Shown piece after piece: positions 1 to 6,905 of a DNA stretch of 8,844 bases (the stretch's first letter is position 1; every line of letters starts with the position of its first letter). The DNA lies in contig JAITCP010000073.1 of NCBI GenBank assembly GCA_031283025.1, forward strand, positions 1 through 8,844, written 5' to 3'. Under the pieces are notes generated by a model, which saw nothing but the letters and a program-made list of their open reading frames with translations, did no database searches and had not been told where the DNA came from. The position numbers and the translations under genes are program-made. This DNA comes from Spirochaetaceae bacterium (GTDB lineage: Bacteria; Spirochaetota; Spirochaetia; Treponematales; Breznakiellaceae).

Positions 1-30
1 CATAAACAAAACTGTTAGTTTCGGTTTCAT
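1..30 (-). CDS. Start of a further gene in the mla operon (cut by the window edge)
   Basis: An ATG at 30-28 opens a frame that runs off the left edge and reads MKPKLTVLFM. On the minus strand an AGGA lies seven bases upstream, inside the sequence GGCAGGATGAACGGA, which is good ribosome-binding spacing. An in-frame ATG at 39-37 would add three residues (MNG) but sits almost on top of that AGGA, so the inner ATG is preferred. The gene starts 14 bases after the mlaD stop codon and is therefore probably co-transcribed with it. A lysine-containing start followed by hydrophobic residues fits the beginning of a signal peptide, which would suit a periplasmic or lipoprotein partner of the transporter. 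Ten residues are too few to identify the family, and its function is not claimed. Confidence 0.55.
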   Translation of the reverse strand, partial: MKPKLTVLFM

Positions 31-44
31 TCCGTTCATCCTGC

Positions 45-998
45 CTAAAAGCTAATGTTCCTGGGGTTAGTACCGCTGGAATCAATTTGTGCGTGCTCAG
101 GAATACCGTTCTTGAGCAGGGGGTTGTTCCGCAGGGAAATAAGTACATCATTGGCAGCGCTCATTGCGGTTCTTGCGTTAGCAACAAGGCTGAATATTTC
201 AGGCATCTGCTGCGGCAAATTTTTCAGCGATTTTTCCACATGATCCAGTGATTTTTCCGCATTATCCAGCGTACCGGCCAAAGAAACAAAAGAGGCTTCC
301 AAAGCGTTAACTGAATCCCCGTCGCCGTTCAGAATCTTCCTGATACCGTTAGGATTGCCCAGGTCATCTTTAAGGTTGGAGCTAAGCTCCTCCAAATTGG
401 CGGTAATCTTCCCTAAGTTGACGATGGTTTGCCCTAAAGCGGTATCCGGTGCACCACCTGCTGCAACCCTTACCTCTTCCAGGGTTTTTTGCAGTTCTCC
501 AAGCAATGTGGGTACCTTCTCCATAATATCAGCAATTTTATCGTCCTTGGGCGGAATATTTGTAAGGCCCTGGCCTATTAACAATCTTCCTTCCGGAGAA
601 TTAACCATGGGAACCAGTTTCCCTTCTGCCAATTCACTGCCCAGACCGGAATAAAAAACAAACCTGGCCCCCAGGCCTATGGGACTTTCCACTACTTCCA
701 CCAGTGAACCTTCTTTTACCCTGTTCCGGTATAGGTCCTGAATGGTAAAGAGCACCTCTATCTGGTTGTTGTCCAAAAGACGGAAGGATTTTACATTGCC
801 TATGGGTATGCCCCTAAAAGTTACATTCATGTTCTGACTTAACCCGGAAGCGGTTGCGGCATAGCTTTTGAAATTGTAGTTTTTGGAAAACCAGCGCTGG
901 GCTTTACCCAGAAAAACGACCACCAGAATAAGGGACAGCAGTGCAACGATAATCAAGATACCCACTATCTGATCCGCATAACGAATTCTAAACTTCAT
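45..998 (-). CDS. mlaD: MlaD-like MCE-domain protein of a phospholipid ABC transporter
   Basis: This 317-residue protein is the periplasmic, substrate-handling subunit of an Mla-type lipid transporter. Residues 11-31 form one hydrophobic helix that would anchor it in the inner membrane. An MCE domain follows at about 40-120, with the expected pattern of GLSQNMNVTFRGIPIGNVKS and later SPIGLG. From about 155 to 295 the chain is mostly predicted helix, ending in NNPLLKNGIP, a motif type seen near the end of long MCE proteins. E. coli MlaD is only about 180 residues, so this is a long single-MCE form; its helical tail could help bridge the periplasm (inference). It starts at ATG 998-996, with AAAGG about nine bases upstream. 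It follows mlaF by 25 bases and precedes a partial gene. The family call is firm; the lipid and the direction of transport are not known. Confidence 0.9.
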   Translation of the reverse strand: MKFRIRYADQIVGILIIVALLSLILVVVFLGKAQRWFSKNYNFKSYAATASGLSQNMNVTFRGIPIGNVKSFRLLDNNQIEVLFTIQDLYRNRVKEGSLVEVVESPIGLGARFVFYSGLGSELAEGKLVPMVNSPEGRLLIGQGLTNIPPKDDKIADIMEKVPTLLGELQKTLEEVRVAAGGAPDTALGQTIVNLGKITANLEELSSNLKDDLGNPNGIRKILNGDGDSVNALEASFVSLAGTLDNAEKSLDHVEKSLKNLPQQMPEIFSLVANARTAMSAANDVLISLRNNPLLKNGIPEHAQIDSSGTNPRNISF

Positions 999-1023
999 TT
1001 TATTATACCTTTATACATCGTCT

Positions 1024-1767
1024 TTATACCTTATCTTGTGTAATGCCTTCTCCAAGCAGTTCCGAAAGTTCATCATGATCGTTGTCAATTTGATCATGGG
1101 TCATTTTATTATGCACATGACCTTCCACCACTACGATCACATTATCCGCTAAATCCCGGATAATGCCCATGTTATGACTTACGAACACTATTGTATTATT
1201 CTCCAGTTTTAGTTGTTTTACAAGAGAGATAAGCCGCCGCGCCGCGTTTTCGTCCAAAGACTCCGTCCATTCATCCAGAAAGAGGAGTTTTGGCTTGCAA
1301 AGCATGGCCCGTCCAAAAGCGATAAGTTTTTGCTCCCCCATGGAAAGGACGGCAGGCCGGATGGCAAGGTTCCGCTTGTAACCTACGGTTTTTACCACCT
1401 CGTCAATACGCCGCTGCCGCGCTTCCTTGGTCATTTCCGGAAAGTGTATCCTTAGGGGAAGCTCCATACATTGCTGGAGGGATTGGTTCGCCCAAAGGGC
1501 CGAATCCTGAAAGACAAAGGCGCTTTCCCGGCGGAATTCCATATTTTGGGCGCGGGTCATACCGGCTATGTCCCTTCCCCGGTAGCAGACTGTTCCGCCT
1601 GTAGGAATAATGAGGCCTGCGGAAAGTTTTAGGAGGGTGCTTTTGCCGCAGCCGGAAGGGCCTACCAGAGCGGTGGTTTTTCCTTCCTCAATGCTCAAGT
1701 TCACTTCCCGAACGATTTGGGTGTTTTGGGAACTGAAAGAAACGTCCTGCAAACTCAAAATTTCCAT
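1024..1767 (-). CDS. mlaF: Mla-type ABC transporter ATP-binding protein with unusual motifs
   Basis: This is the cytoplasmic ATPase that would drive the MlaE permease, 247 residues from the chosen start. Walker A is GPSGCGKS (36-43), the Q-loop glutamine is in VFQDS (87), Walker B is LLFLDE (161-166) and the switch histidine is in VSHNM (198). Two motifs are atypical: the signature is LSMGEQ (141-146) rather than LSGGQ, and the D-loop stretch reads DEWTESLD where DEPTSGLD is usual. ATG 1767-1765 (MEILSLQDVS) is chosen because it begins the ABC fold directly and lies two bases after the mlaE stop. An in-frame start at 1821 would add 18 residues inside the end of mlaE and is unlikely. Only a weak GAG lies upstream, so translation is probably coupled to mlaE. 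The partner permease and MCE gene on either side support the Mla assignment. Confidence 0.88.
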   Translation of the reverse strand: MEILSLQDVSFSSQNTQIVREVNLSIEEGKTTALVGPSGCGKSTLLKLSAGLIIPTGGTVCYRGRDIAGMTRAQNMEFRRESAFVFQDSALWANQSLQQCMELPLRIHFPEMTKEARQRRIDEVVKTVGYKRNLAIRPAVLSMGEQKLIAFGRAMLCKPKLLFLDEWTESLDENAARRLISLVKQLKLENNTIVFVSHNMGIIRDLADNVIVVVEGHVHNKMTHDQIDNDHDELSELLGEGITQDKV

Positions 1768-1769
1768 AT

Positions 1770-2501
1770 CTAACTCATATAGTACACGGCGCAAATAACA
1801 ATATCCGCCAGGATAACCCAAAGAAAGGAACTGCCTACCGCCCGCAGTCCTGCCACGGGGATTTCTGTACTGGCCCGTTCCACTCCAAAACCCCGCATTA
1901 CCGCCATGATCGAAATGATCATCCCAAAACAGATGCTCTTGACTGCTGAAACAACAATATCCTTTATGCCCAAGTCTTGTAGAATATAGTTGAAGTACAT
2001 TGCCGGAGGCAGGGGATTAAAAAGCTGGGCCACTGCAAATGATCCGGCCAAACCAAAAAGGGAAAAGTATATGTTAAGCAAAAAGAGTGAAACGGTTACC
2101 CCCAAAAAGCGGGGCACTGCCAAATGTTCTATGGGGTCTACCCCTACGGAGATATAGGCTTCTACCTCATGGGAAATAACCATGCCGGCCATTTCGGTGG
2201 CAATGGCCGTGGCTGAACGGGCTATGATAATGAACGCGGCAAGCAGGGGCCCCAATTCCCGTGTGATAATGACGATAAGCAGGGAATAGATCATCCGTTC
2301 CTGCCCAAGCTGTGACAAAAAGGGAATGCCGATTACATTTACCGCCGCCCCTATGCCTATGGCAAGGAGGGAAGCAATTCCCATCGCATCTACAAAGGTA
2401 AAAAGTATCTGCATGATGAGAATCTTGTAAGATGCTTTTCCCCGAAGAACAAAGGCTCCCACCCCTTTGATGGTTCTGGAAAAAAAGCCCATAGTGTACA
2501 T
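1770..2501 (-). CDS. mlaE: MlaE-family phospholipid transporter permease
   Basis: This is the integral inner-membrane permease of the Mla-type lipid transporter. The chain has an amphipathic N-terminus and then about five hydrophobic segments. The family hallmark is clear: TRELGPLLAAFIIIARSATA followed by TEMAGM and then SVGVDPIEHLAVPRFLG, which forms the conserved cytoplasmic loop. A second conserved region near the end contains MRGFGVERA. The start is uncertain. The frame is open to GTG 2525 (251 residues), but no Shine-Dalgarno sequence lies before that codon; ATG 2501-2499 (243 residues) has GCAGAG just upstream, and ATG 2492 is also possible. ATG 2501 is given here. The gene follows argH by 42 to 66 bases with no obvious promoter or terminator between them, and mlaF begins two bases after its TAG stop. 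Confidence 0.9.
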   Translation of the reverse strand: MYTMGFFSRTIKGVGAFVLRGKASYKILIMQILFTFVDAMGIASLLAIGIGAAVNVIGIPFLSQLGQERMIYSLLIVIITRELGPLLAAFIIIARSATAIATEMAGMVISHEVEAYISVGVDPIEHLAVPRFLGVTVSLFLLNIYFSLFGLAGSFAVAQLFNPLPPAMYFNYILQDLGIKDIVVSAVKSICFGMIISIMAVMRGFGVERASTEIPVAGLRAVGSSFLWVILADIVICAVYYMS

Positions 2502-2567
2502 GATCTCTGCAAAAAAAGCACGCACGGTGCTGTAAGCATGACATAAAAAGAAGAAAATTTCTAGTAT

Positions 2568-3965
2568 TTACCGGAGCCGCAGGCGGAGTTCCTCTATTTG
2601 CCGGTGCAGTTCCTTCGGGGCCGGGCCGCCGGAGGTTTTCCGGTTTTTTACGGAGGCTTCCGGTTCCAGTTCCGCATAGAGGTCTTTCTCAAACAGCGGC
2701 GAACGTTCCCTTAAGTTTTCCAGGGGCTGTTCCGCTATGGAGCGCCGGCCTGCGGCGATGCAGTCCCGTACAACCAGGGCCGCCGTTTCGTGAGCCGTGC
2801 GGAAGGGCATACCCTTGCGAACCAGATATTCCGCCGCATCAGTGGCCTCCAAAAACCCGCCGGTACAGGCGACTTTCATGCGCTGCGCATTGAAGGCCGC
2901 GGAAGCAATCATGCCCCGGAAAATACGCAGGGACACGGCTGCCGTATCAATGCTGTCAAAGAGGGCTTCTTTATCTTCCTGTAAATCCTTGTCATAAGCA
3001 TAGGGAAGCCCCTTGAGGAGGGTGAGGAGGGTTACCAGGTTTCCTGTGGTTCTGCCGGACTTGCCCCGGATAAGCTCGGCAAAATCGGGGTTTTTCTTTT
3101 GGGGCATAATGGAAGACCCGGTACTGTATGATTCCGCTAATTCGATAAATTTAAATTCCTCGCTGGCCCAAAGGACGATGTCTTCGCAAAAGCGGGAAAG
3201 GTGGATCATGACGATGGAAATGGCCGCGGCGGTTTCTACGGCAAAGTCCCGGTCTGCTACGGAATCCATGGCGTTTAGGGTGGGCCGCTTAAAGCCCAGG
3301 GTTTTGGCAACGGCATCCCTGTCCAGGGGCAAAGTCGAGCCGGCCAGCGCGCCCGAACCCAGGGGGCACTCGTCCAGCCGTTCCAGCGCATCCGCCAGGC
3401 GGCCCCTGTCCCGGTCAAGCGCTGACGCCCATGCCGTCAAGTGGTAGCCCAGAGTAACCGGCTGTGCCCGCTGCAGGTGAGTATAACCGGGCATCACCGT
3501 TTCCGCATGGGCTTCCGCCAGATCAAGCAGCACGGTAATCGTTTCCGCCAGTTCAGAACGGAGGGCGGGAATTGTTTTTTTCAGGTACAGCCGGAAATCA
3601 AGCGCCACCTGATCGTTCCGGCTCCTTCCCGCATGAACCACGCGGCCCGGATCCCCCAGCCGCCCGGTAAGTTCCCCTTCTATAAAGGAGTGTATGTCTT
3701 CCGCATTTGGATCAAGACCTAGCGCGCCGGAGGCAAGCTCTCCGGCTATTGCTGCCAATTCCTTGTCCAGTTTCCGGGCCGTCTCCTCCGGAATGATCCC
3801 CTGCCCTGCAAGCATTGCCGCGTGGGCCCGGCTCCCTGTTATGTCCTCCTGGGCCAACCGTCCGTCAACGGTAATGGAAGCCTGAAACGCAAAAGCTTCT
3901 GTATCGGGCTTTTCTTCCAGCCGCCCTGCCCACAGTACCTGGGGAGTTTTTTCCGGTTCTTTCAT
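2568..3965 (-). CDS. argH: Argininosuccinate lyase
   Basis: This enzyme cleaves argininosuccinate to arginine and fumarate, the last step of arginine biosynthesis, in the cytoplasm. The 465-residue length is normal for the family. Visible landmarks include WAGRL near the start, HAGRSRNDQV (111-120), PGYTHLQRAQP with the histidine at 163, and the fumarase/aspartase superfamily signature GSSIMPQKKNP (283-293), whose serine pair lies on the catalytic loop. None of these appears damaged. The start is ATG 3965-3963; there is no Shine-Dalgarno sequence before it, and a perfect TATAAT lies only nine bases upstream, suggesting a very short or absent leader. It is the first gene of a minus-strand run leading into mlaE, mlaF and mlaD, and no other arginine gene is in the window. 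The downstream lipid-transport genes have no evident metabolic link to it. Confidence 0.97.
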   Translation of the reverse strand: MKEPEKTPQVLWAGRLEEKPDTEAFAFQASITVDGRLAQEDITGSRAHAAMLAGQGIIPEETARKLDKELAAIAGELASGALGLDPNAEDIHSFIEGELTGRLGDPGRVVHAGRSRNDQVALDFRLYLKKTIPALRSELAETITVLLDLAEAHAETVMPGYTHLQRAQPVTLGYHLTAWASALDRDRGRLADALERLDECPLGSGALAGSTLPLDRDAVAKTLGFKRPTLNAMDSVADRDFAVETAAAISIVMIHLSRFCEDIVLWASEEFKFIELAESYSTGSSIMPQKKNPDFAELIRGKSGRTTGNLVTLLTLLKGLPYAYDKDLQEDKEALFDSIDTAAVSLRIFRGMIASAAFNAQRMKVACTGGFLEATDAAEYLVRKGMPFRTAHETAALVVRDCIAAGRRSIAEQPLENLRERSPLFEKDLYAELEPEASVKNRKTSGGPAPKELHRQIEELRLRLR

Positions 3966-3974
3966 GTGCTGATT

Positions 3975-3980
3975 ATTATA
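3975..3980 (-). promoter_or_regulatory. Probable -10 element of the argH promoter
   Basis: On the minus strand this reads TATAAT, a perfect -10 hexamer, nine bases before the argH ATG. The usual spacing puts the transcription start at about 3968, giving a leader of only about three bases. The -35 is weak: TTTACG lies 15 bases upstream (3996-4001) and overlaps an 8-base palindrome, TTACGTAA (3993-4000), that could be a protein-binding site. Confidence 0.5.
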
Positions 3981-4030
3981 GCGGAAAGTGGGTTACGTAA
4001 ACAGTCTTGTAAATGAACGGGGTATCGTCG

Positions 4031-4078
4031 TTGGAAAGGAAATTTATTATAATGGCGGGGTGAACCCCCGCTTTCCAA
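4031..4078 (+). promoter_or_regulatory. Inverted repeats and start region of azlC
   Basis: TTGGAAAG (4031-4038) is the exact reverse complement of CTTTCCAA (4071-4078). A second hairpin lies inside: GCGGGG (4055-4060), loop TGAAC, CCCCGC (4066-4071). A ribosome-binding-like GGAAAGGA (4033-4040) overlaps the left outer arm, so folding could hide it. TATAAT at 4048-4053 is a possible -10 that would start transcription at about 4060, on the GTG proposed for azlC. Alternatively the ATG at 4052 opens a three-codon frame (ATG GCG GGG TGA) whose stop overlaps that GTG. These readings exclude each other in part: if TATAAT is the -10, the GGAAAGGA is not in the RNA. Confidence 0.4.
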
Positions 4079-4809
4079 TCAAATCTTCTGTTTCTTTTAA
4101 ACCGGCGGTCTTGCTCGCCGCCTTCAAATACTCTGTTCCCGTGCTCCTGGGTTACCTGGCAATCGGCATAGGTTTTGGTCTTTTGCTAACCGGGGCGGGG
4201 TATCCCTGGTGGCTGGCCCTGTTAATGAGTCTTTGGATGTATGCGGGCGCGGGCCAGTATATTGCGGTGGGGCTTTTTGCCGCCGGGACAAGTCTTGTCC
4301 AAGCCTGCCTCATCCAGTTGGCGGTAAACGCCCGGCACATTGCCTACGGCCTTTCCATGCTGAAACGTTTCGACGGTACAGGCCCGTTCAAGCCCTACCT
4401 TGTCTTTTCCCTCACCGACGAAACCTTCGCCCTGCTTTCGTCTCTGCCTGAAAAATCTGATTTCAGCAGAGCGGAGGAACGGAGGTTCTTCATGTTCTGT
4501 GTTTCTGTTCTGGATCAATGTTACTGGACGCTTGGTTCGATCGCGGGCGCTGTGGCCGGAACCCTCATTCCCTTTGACATGAATGGCATTAGCTTTGCCC
4601 TTACTGCCCTCTTTGTGGTTCTTATGATAGAACAGATACAAAGGGTAAAGCGTCCCGGCATATTTATTGTATCAGGCGTCATGGCCCTGCTTGGGGTGTT
4701 CTTCCTGCCTGGGGAATTTTCACTTTTGGCGGCTTTAGTCCTTGCCTTTCTTCTTTCATTTTTTATTGAAAGAAAAATGAAATTTTCAGGCGGAGGGGAA
4801 CATGAATAG
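4060..4809 (+). CDS. azlC: AzlC-family branched-chain amino-acid exporter, large subunit
   Basis: AzlC proteins are inner-membrane subunits of an exporter for branched-chain amino acids and analogues such as 4-azaleucine; the E. coli relative YgaZ works with YgaH. From GTG 4060 the protein has 249 residues. It shows the family landmarks SVPVLLGYLAIGIGFGLLL (first helix), MYAGAGQ (60-66), VNARHIAYG (89-97) and FSLTDETFALL (116-126), and then two to three hydrophobic segments to the end. The frame remains open back to GTG 3988, which would add 24 polar residues and run through the probable promoter region, so the shorter form is preferred. GTG 4060 has no classical ribosome binding site at normal distance. 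Its stop overlaps the azlD start by eight bases. The substrate is inferred from the family only. Confidence 0.87.
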   Translation: MNPRFPIKSSVSFKPAVLLAAFKYSVPVLLGYLAIGIGFGLLLTGAGYPWWLALLMSLWMYAGAGQYIAVGLFAAGTSLVQACLIQLAVNARHIAYGLSMLKRFDGTGPFKPYLVFSLTDETFALLSSLPEKSDFSRAEERRFFMFCVSVLDQCYWTLGSIAGAVAGTLIPFDMNGISFALTALFVVLMIEQIQRVKRPGIFIVSGVMALLGVFFLPGEFSLLAALVLAFLLSFFIERKMKFSGGGEHE

Positions 4810-5164
4810 TTTGCCGGAAGCTCTGGGCCTTGTCTTTGCCATGGGCGCAGTAATACTTTTCTGCCGGGCTTTTCCTTTTTTGTTTTTATCCGGCGGTATT
4901 TCCCAAAAAACTTTAGGGAATACTTCCTTAAAGGGATCGCTTCTTATCTTTGTGGAAAAGATCGTTCCCCCCGCAGCCATGACAGTACTGGCCTTCAACT
5001 CCCTTGGCGGAGCGTTTAAGGCTAACCTCCGTGACGGGCTTCTGGTATTTGCCACTTCAGTATTTACCGCCCTTATACACCTTTGGAAGCGGAATGCCCT
5101 TGTCAGTATCATCGGAGGAACCGCTCTTTATATGATCCTGATAAGGGTAATTAGGTTTTACTGA
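4802..5164 (+). CDS. azlD: AzlD-family branched-chain amino-acid exporter, small subunit
   Basis: AzlD is the small membrane subunit that pairs with AzlC (as YgaH does with YgaZ). The protein has 120 residues with about four hydrophobic segments. The first contains the typical MGAVILFCRAFPFLFL, which is followed by a conserved VEKIVPPAAMTVLAF segment; the last helix (about 103-117) ends in TALYMILIRVI. The ATG at 4802 lies inside the end of azlC, overlapping it by eight bases in a different frame. A strong Shine-Dalgarno sequence, GGAGG (4792-4796), ends five bases before it. The overlap implies coupled, roughly equal synthesis of the two subunits. Confidence 0.88.
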   Translation: MNSLPEALGLVFAMGAVILFCRAFPFLFLSGGISQKTLGNTSLKGSLLIFVEKIVPPAAMTVLAFNSLGGAFKANLRDGLLVFATSVFTALIHLWKRNALVSIIGGTALYMILIRVIRFY

Positions 5165-5313
5165 CACCGCCTATTACTTGCACTCGCCGCCCGCAGGGCG
5201 GTATTAAACCAGGCGGTATAATAAATTTCCTATCGAACGAACCTCCGTTCCGGTACAATCCAACGCTAAAGATACCGCGCCGGACTAATAATCCGCGCTT
5301 GCCCTGCGGAGGT
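5165..5313. repeat. Repeat-rich convergent spacer between azlD and ssuB
   Basis: This 149-base spacer holds several perfect inverted repeats. A tight hairpin, CCGCCC (5187-5192), loop GCA, GGGCGG (5196-5201), is enclosed by ACCGCCT (5166-5172) and AGGCGGT (5211-5217). CCGCAGGGC (5191-5199) is also complementary to GCCCTGCGG (5301-5309). GAACCTCCG (5239-5247) pairs with CGGAGGTTC (5307-5315), which covers the ssuB stop codon. GGCGGTAT occurs twice. No run of T follows the hairpins on either strand, so they are not standard intrinsic terminators, although the position between convergent genes suggests a transcription-ending role or a remnant repeat element. No open frame of note is seen. Confidence 0.6.
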
Positions 5314-6102
5314 TCATTGGACAGTAGGAGCTGCCTGCAAAATCAGCGTGTCTTCTATTTTCCGGCAGTATTCCTGAAACTCCGCGCTGCGGTAATTACG
5401 CGGCCGCTTGAGGGGGATGGGTACTTCTGCGTCCGGTTTTCCTTCGTTCATCAGAAAAATCCTGTCGCCAAAAAAAACAGCCTCCTCTATATCGTGGGTA
5501 ACAAGGATCACGGTAAGACCAGGCCGCTGCCGCAGTTTTTCCAGTTCATTTCTAAGATGGAGGCGGGTAACCGCGTCAAGGCTGCTCAAGGGCTCGTCCA
5601 GCAAAAGAATGGCGGGGTTTCTGCAAAGGCACCGGGCCAGAGCGGCACGCTGGGCCATGCCGCCGGAAAGTTCACGGGGCAGGGAAGCGGCGCGCCCGGC
5701 AAGGCCTGTCAGGGCAAGAACCCGCGTTATTTCGTTCCGTACCGCCGCTTTTTCCGCCTTGCCTTTAGGCGGGGGAAAAGCCAGGGCAAGGTTCTGCTCT
5801 ACACTCAGCCAGGGAAGGAGCCGCAGGTCCTGAAACATAAAACCCAGCTTGGGTACGGTTGCGCCGTCTTGCCCCGTGGAAAATTCCACAGCGCCCGAAT
5901 CCGGCTGTTCCAGTCCCGCAATCAGTTTGAGCAAGGTTGTTTTTCCGCAGCCGCTCTTTCCGGCGAAAACGGTAAAGCTCCCCTCTGCAATGTCCAGTGA
6001 ACAGCCGCTCAAGGCGTGAATGATGGTTTTACCTTCGGGGCCGGCGTAACTTTTGGAAAGGGAGCGTATGCTAATCACCGTGTTGTCTTCCCGCTGTTTC
6101 AT
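5314..6102 (-). CDS. ssuB: Sulfonate/taurine/nitrate-type ABC transporter ATP-binding protein
   Basis: This 262-residue cytoplasmic ATPase powers uptake through the adjacent permease. All ABC motifs are intact: Walker A GKSGCGKT (48-55), Q-loop FMFQD (Q91), signature LSGGMAQR (145-152), Walker B ILLLDE (165-170) with DEPLSSLD following, and the switch histidine in VTHD (203). The LLPWLSVEQN stretch after the Q-loop is typical of the SsuB/TauB/NrtD group. ATG 6102 overlaps the permease stop codon as ATGA, and GGAGG (minus strand, 6111-6107) lies four bases upstream. It is the last gene of the three-gene operon, and its stop codon lies in one arm of an inverted repeat. The family does not separate sulfonate, taurine, nitrate and pyrimidine substrates by sequence alone, so the gene symbol is by similarity. 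Confidence 0.88.
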   Translation of the reverse strand: MKQREDNTVISIRSLSKSYAGPEGKTIIHALSGCSLDIAEGSFTVFAGKSGCGKTTLLKLIAGLEQPDSGAVEFSTGQDGATVPKLGFMFQDLRLLPWLSVEQNLALAFPPPKGKAEKAAVRNEITRVLALTGLAGRAASLPRELSGGMAQRAALARCLCRNPAILLLDEPLSSLDAVTRLHLRNELEKLRQRPGLTVILVTHDIEEAVFFGDRIFLMNEGKPDAEVPIPLKRPRNYRSAEFQEYCRKIEDTLILQAAPTVQ

Positions 6103-6905
6103 ACCGCCTCCCGGCCTGTTTTTTGAGGATCATAGGTGATCAGCTTCCGCGCCGCAAAACGGAGCAGCGCGTCAAAGGCGGTTCCCAAAAGGCCGATGGT
6201 GATGATCCCCACAAAGACACGGTCTACACGGGCCATGGCCTGGGAATCGGTAATAAGATACCCCAGCCCCGATGCGGATGCAAATAGTTCCGCTCCCAAG
6301 AGGGCCCGCCATGCGTAACCAAAACCAAGCCGAAGGCCGGTGATTATCTGAGGGAGTGATGCGGGAATTAACACAGAAAAAAGATGACGCGGAAAAGACA
6401 ATTCCAATGAACGGGAAAGTTCCAGCCAGCGGCTGTCCATGGAATCAAAACCGTTTTCCGCATTAAGAAAGACGGGAAAGAAAGCCGCCAGTACGATCAC
6501 CGCCAGATTGGAAGATTCACCCAGGCCGAACCACAAAATAAGGAGGGGAATCAAAGCCAGGGGAGGAACGGCACGGATCATTTCAAAGAGGCCGTGAAAT
6601 AATCGGCGCAGAAAAAGATTTTCATGAAAGAGGAGCGCCAGAGGCAGGGCGCAGACTACGCTTATTCCGTATCCCCCCAAGACGCGGGCAAGGCTTATTG
6701 CGATATGCCCGCCCAGTTCGCCGGAAACGATAAGCCGCAGCGCAGCGCTCCATATCCGCGCCGGAGAAGGGACAAGGTAGGAATTTACCGCGTTTAGGGC
6801 GGAAAGAACAGCCCAAAGGACAATGAGCAAACAGGGTAGGGCGGCGTAATTCAGAAAACAAAAAATACCGGAACAGCCTTGCGGCTCGTTTTGCTTTTCT
6901 TTCAT
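6099..6905 (-). CDS. ssuC: Sulfonate/taurine/nitrate-type ABC transporter permease
   Basis: This 268-residue inner-membrane permease belongs to the binding-protein-dependent transport family. It has about six hydrophobic segments, the first at about 21-40. The cytoplasmic coupling loop that docks on the ATPase is at about 160-190 (WLELSRSLELSFPRHLFSVL and the following LPQIITGLRLG), matching the EAA-loop pattern, although the usual EAA triplet itself is replaced by LEL. The segment around 108-127 (EMIRAVPPLALIPLLILWFG) is characteristic of SsuC/TauC proteins. ATG 6905 overlaps the ssuA stop codon by four bases (ATGA), and no Shine-Dalgarno sequence precedes it, so translation probably depends on ribosomes finishing ssuA. 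Its own TGA overlaps the ssuB ATG in the same way. Confidence 0.88.
   Translation of the reverse strand: MKEKQNEPQGCSGIFCFLNYAALPCLLIVLWAVLSALNAVNSYLVPSPARIWSAALRLIVSGELGGHIAISLARVLGGYGISVVCALPLALLFHENLFLRRLFHGLFEMIRAVPPLALIPLLILWFGLGESSNLAVIVLAAFFPVFLNAENGFDSMDSRWLELSRSLELSFPRHLFSVLIPASLPQIITGLRLGFGYAWRALLGAELFASASGLGYLITDSQAMARVDRVFVGIITIGLLGTAFDALLRFAARKLITYDPQKTGREAV

Noticed and set aside
1768..1821. Eighteen-residue N-terminal extension of MlaF
   Set aside because: It lies wholly inside the end of mlaE, carries no family sequence, and the ABC fold begins at the ATG at 1767.
2167..2544. Minus-strand frame of 125 residues overlapping the start of mlaE
   Set aside because: It is rich in Cys and His, as expected from a shifted frame, and the overlapping MlaE frame is clearly conserved.
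3988..4059. Longer azlC from GTG 3988
   Set aside because: The added 24 residues are polar and unlike the family, and this start leaves almost no room for a promoter beside argH. It is kept as an alternative only.
5299..6000. Long plus-strand open frame of 233 residues opposite ssuB
   Set aside because: It is a shadow of the ssuB coding strand, has low-complexity basic composition, and matches no family, whereas the minus strand encodes a complete ABC ATPase.
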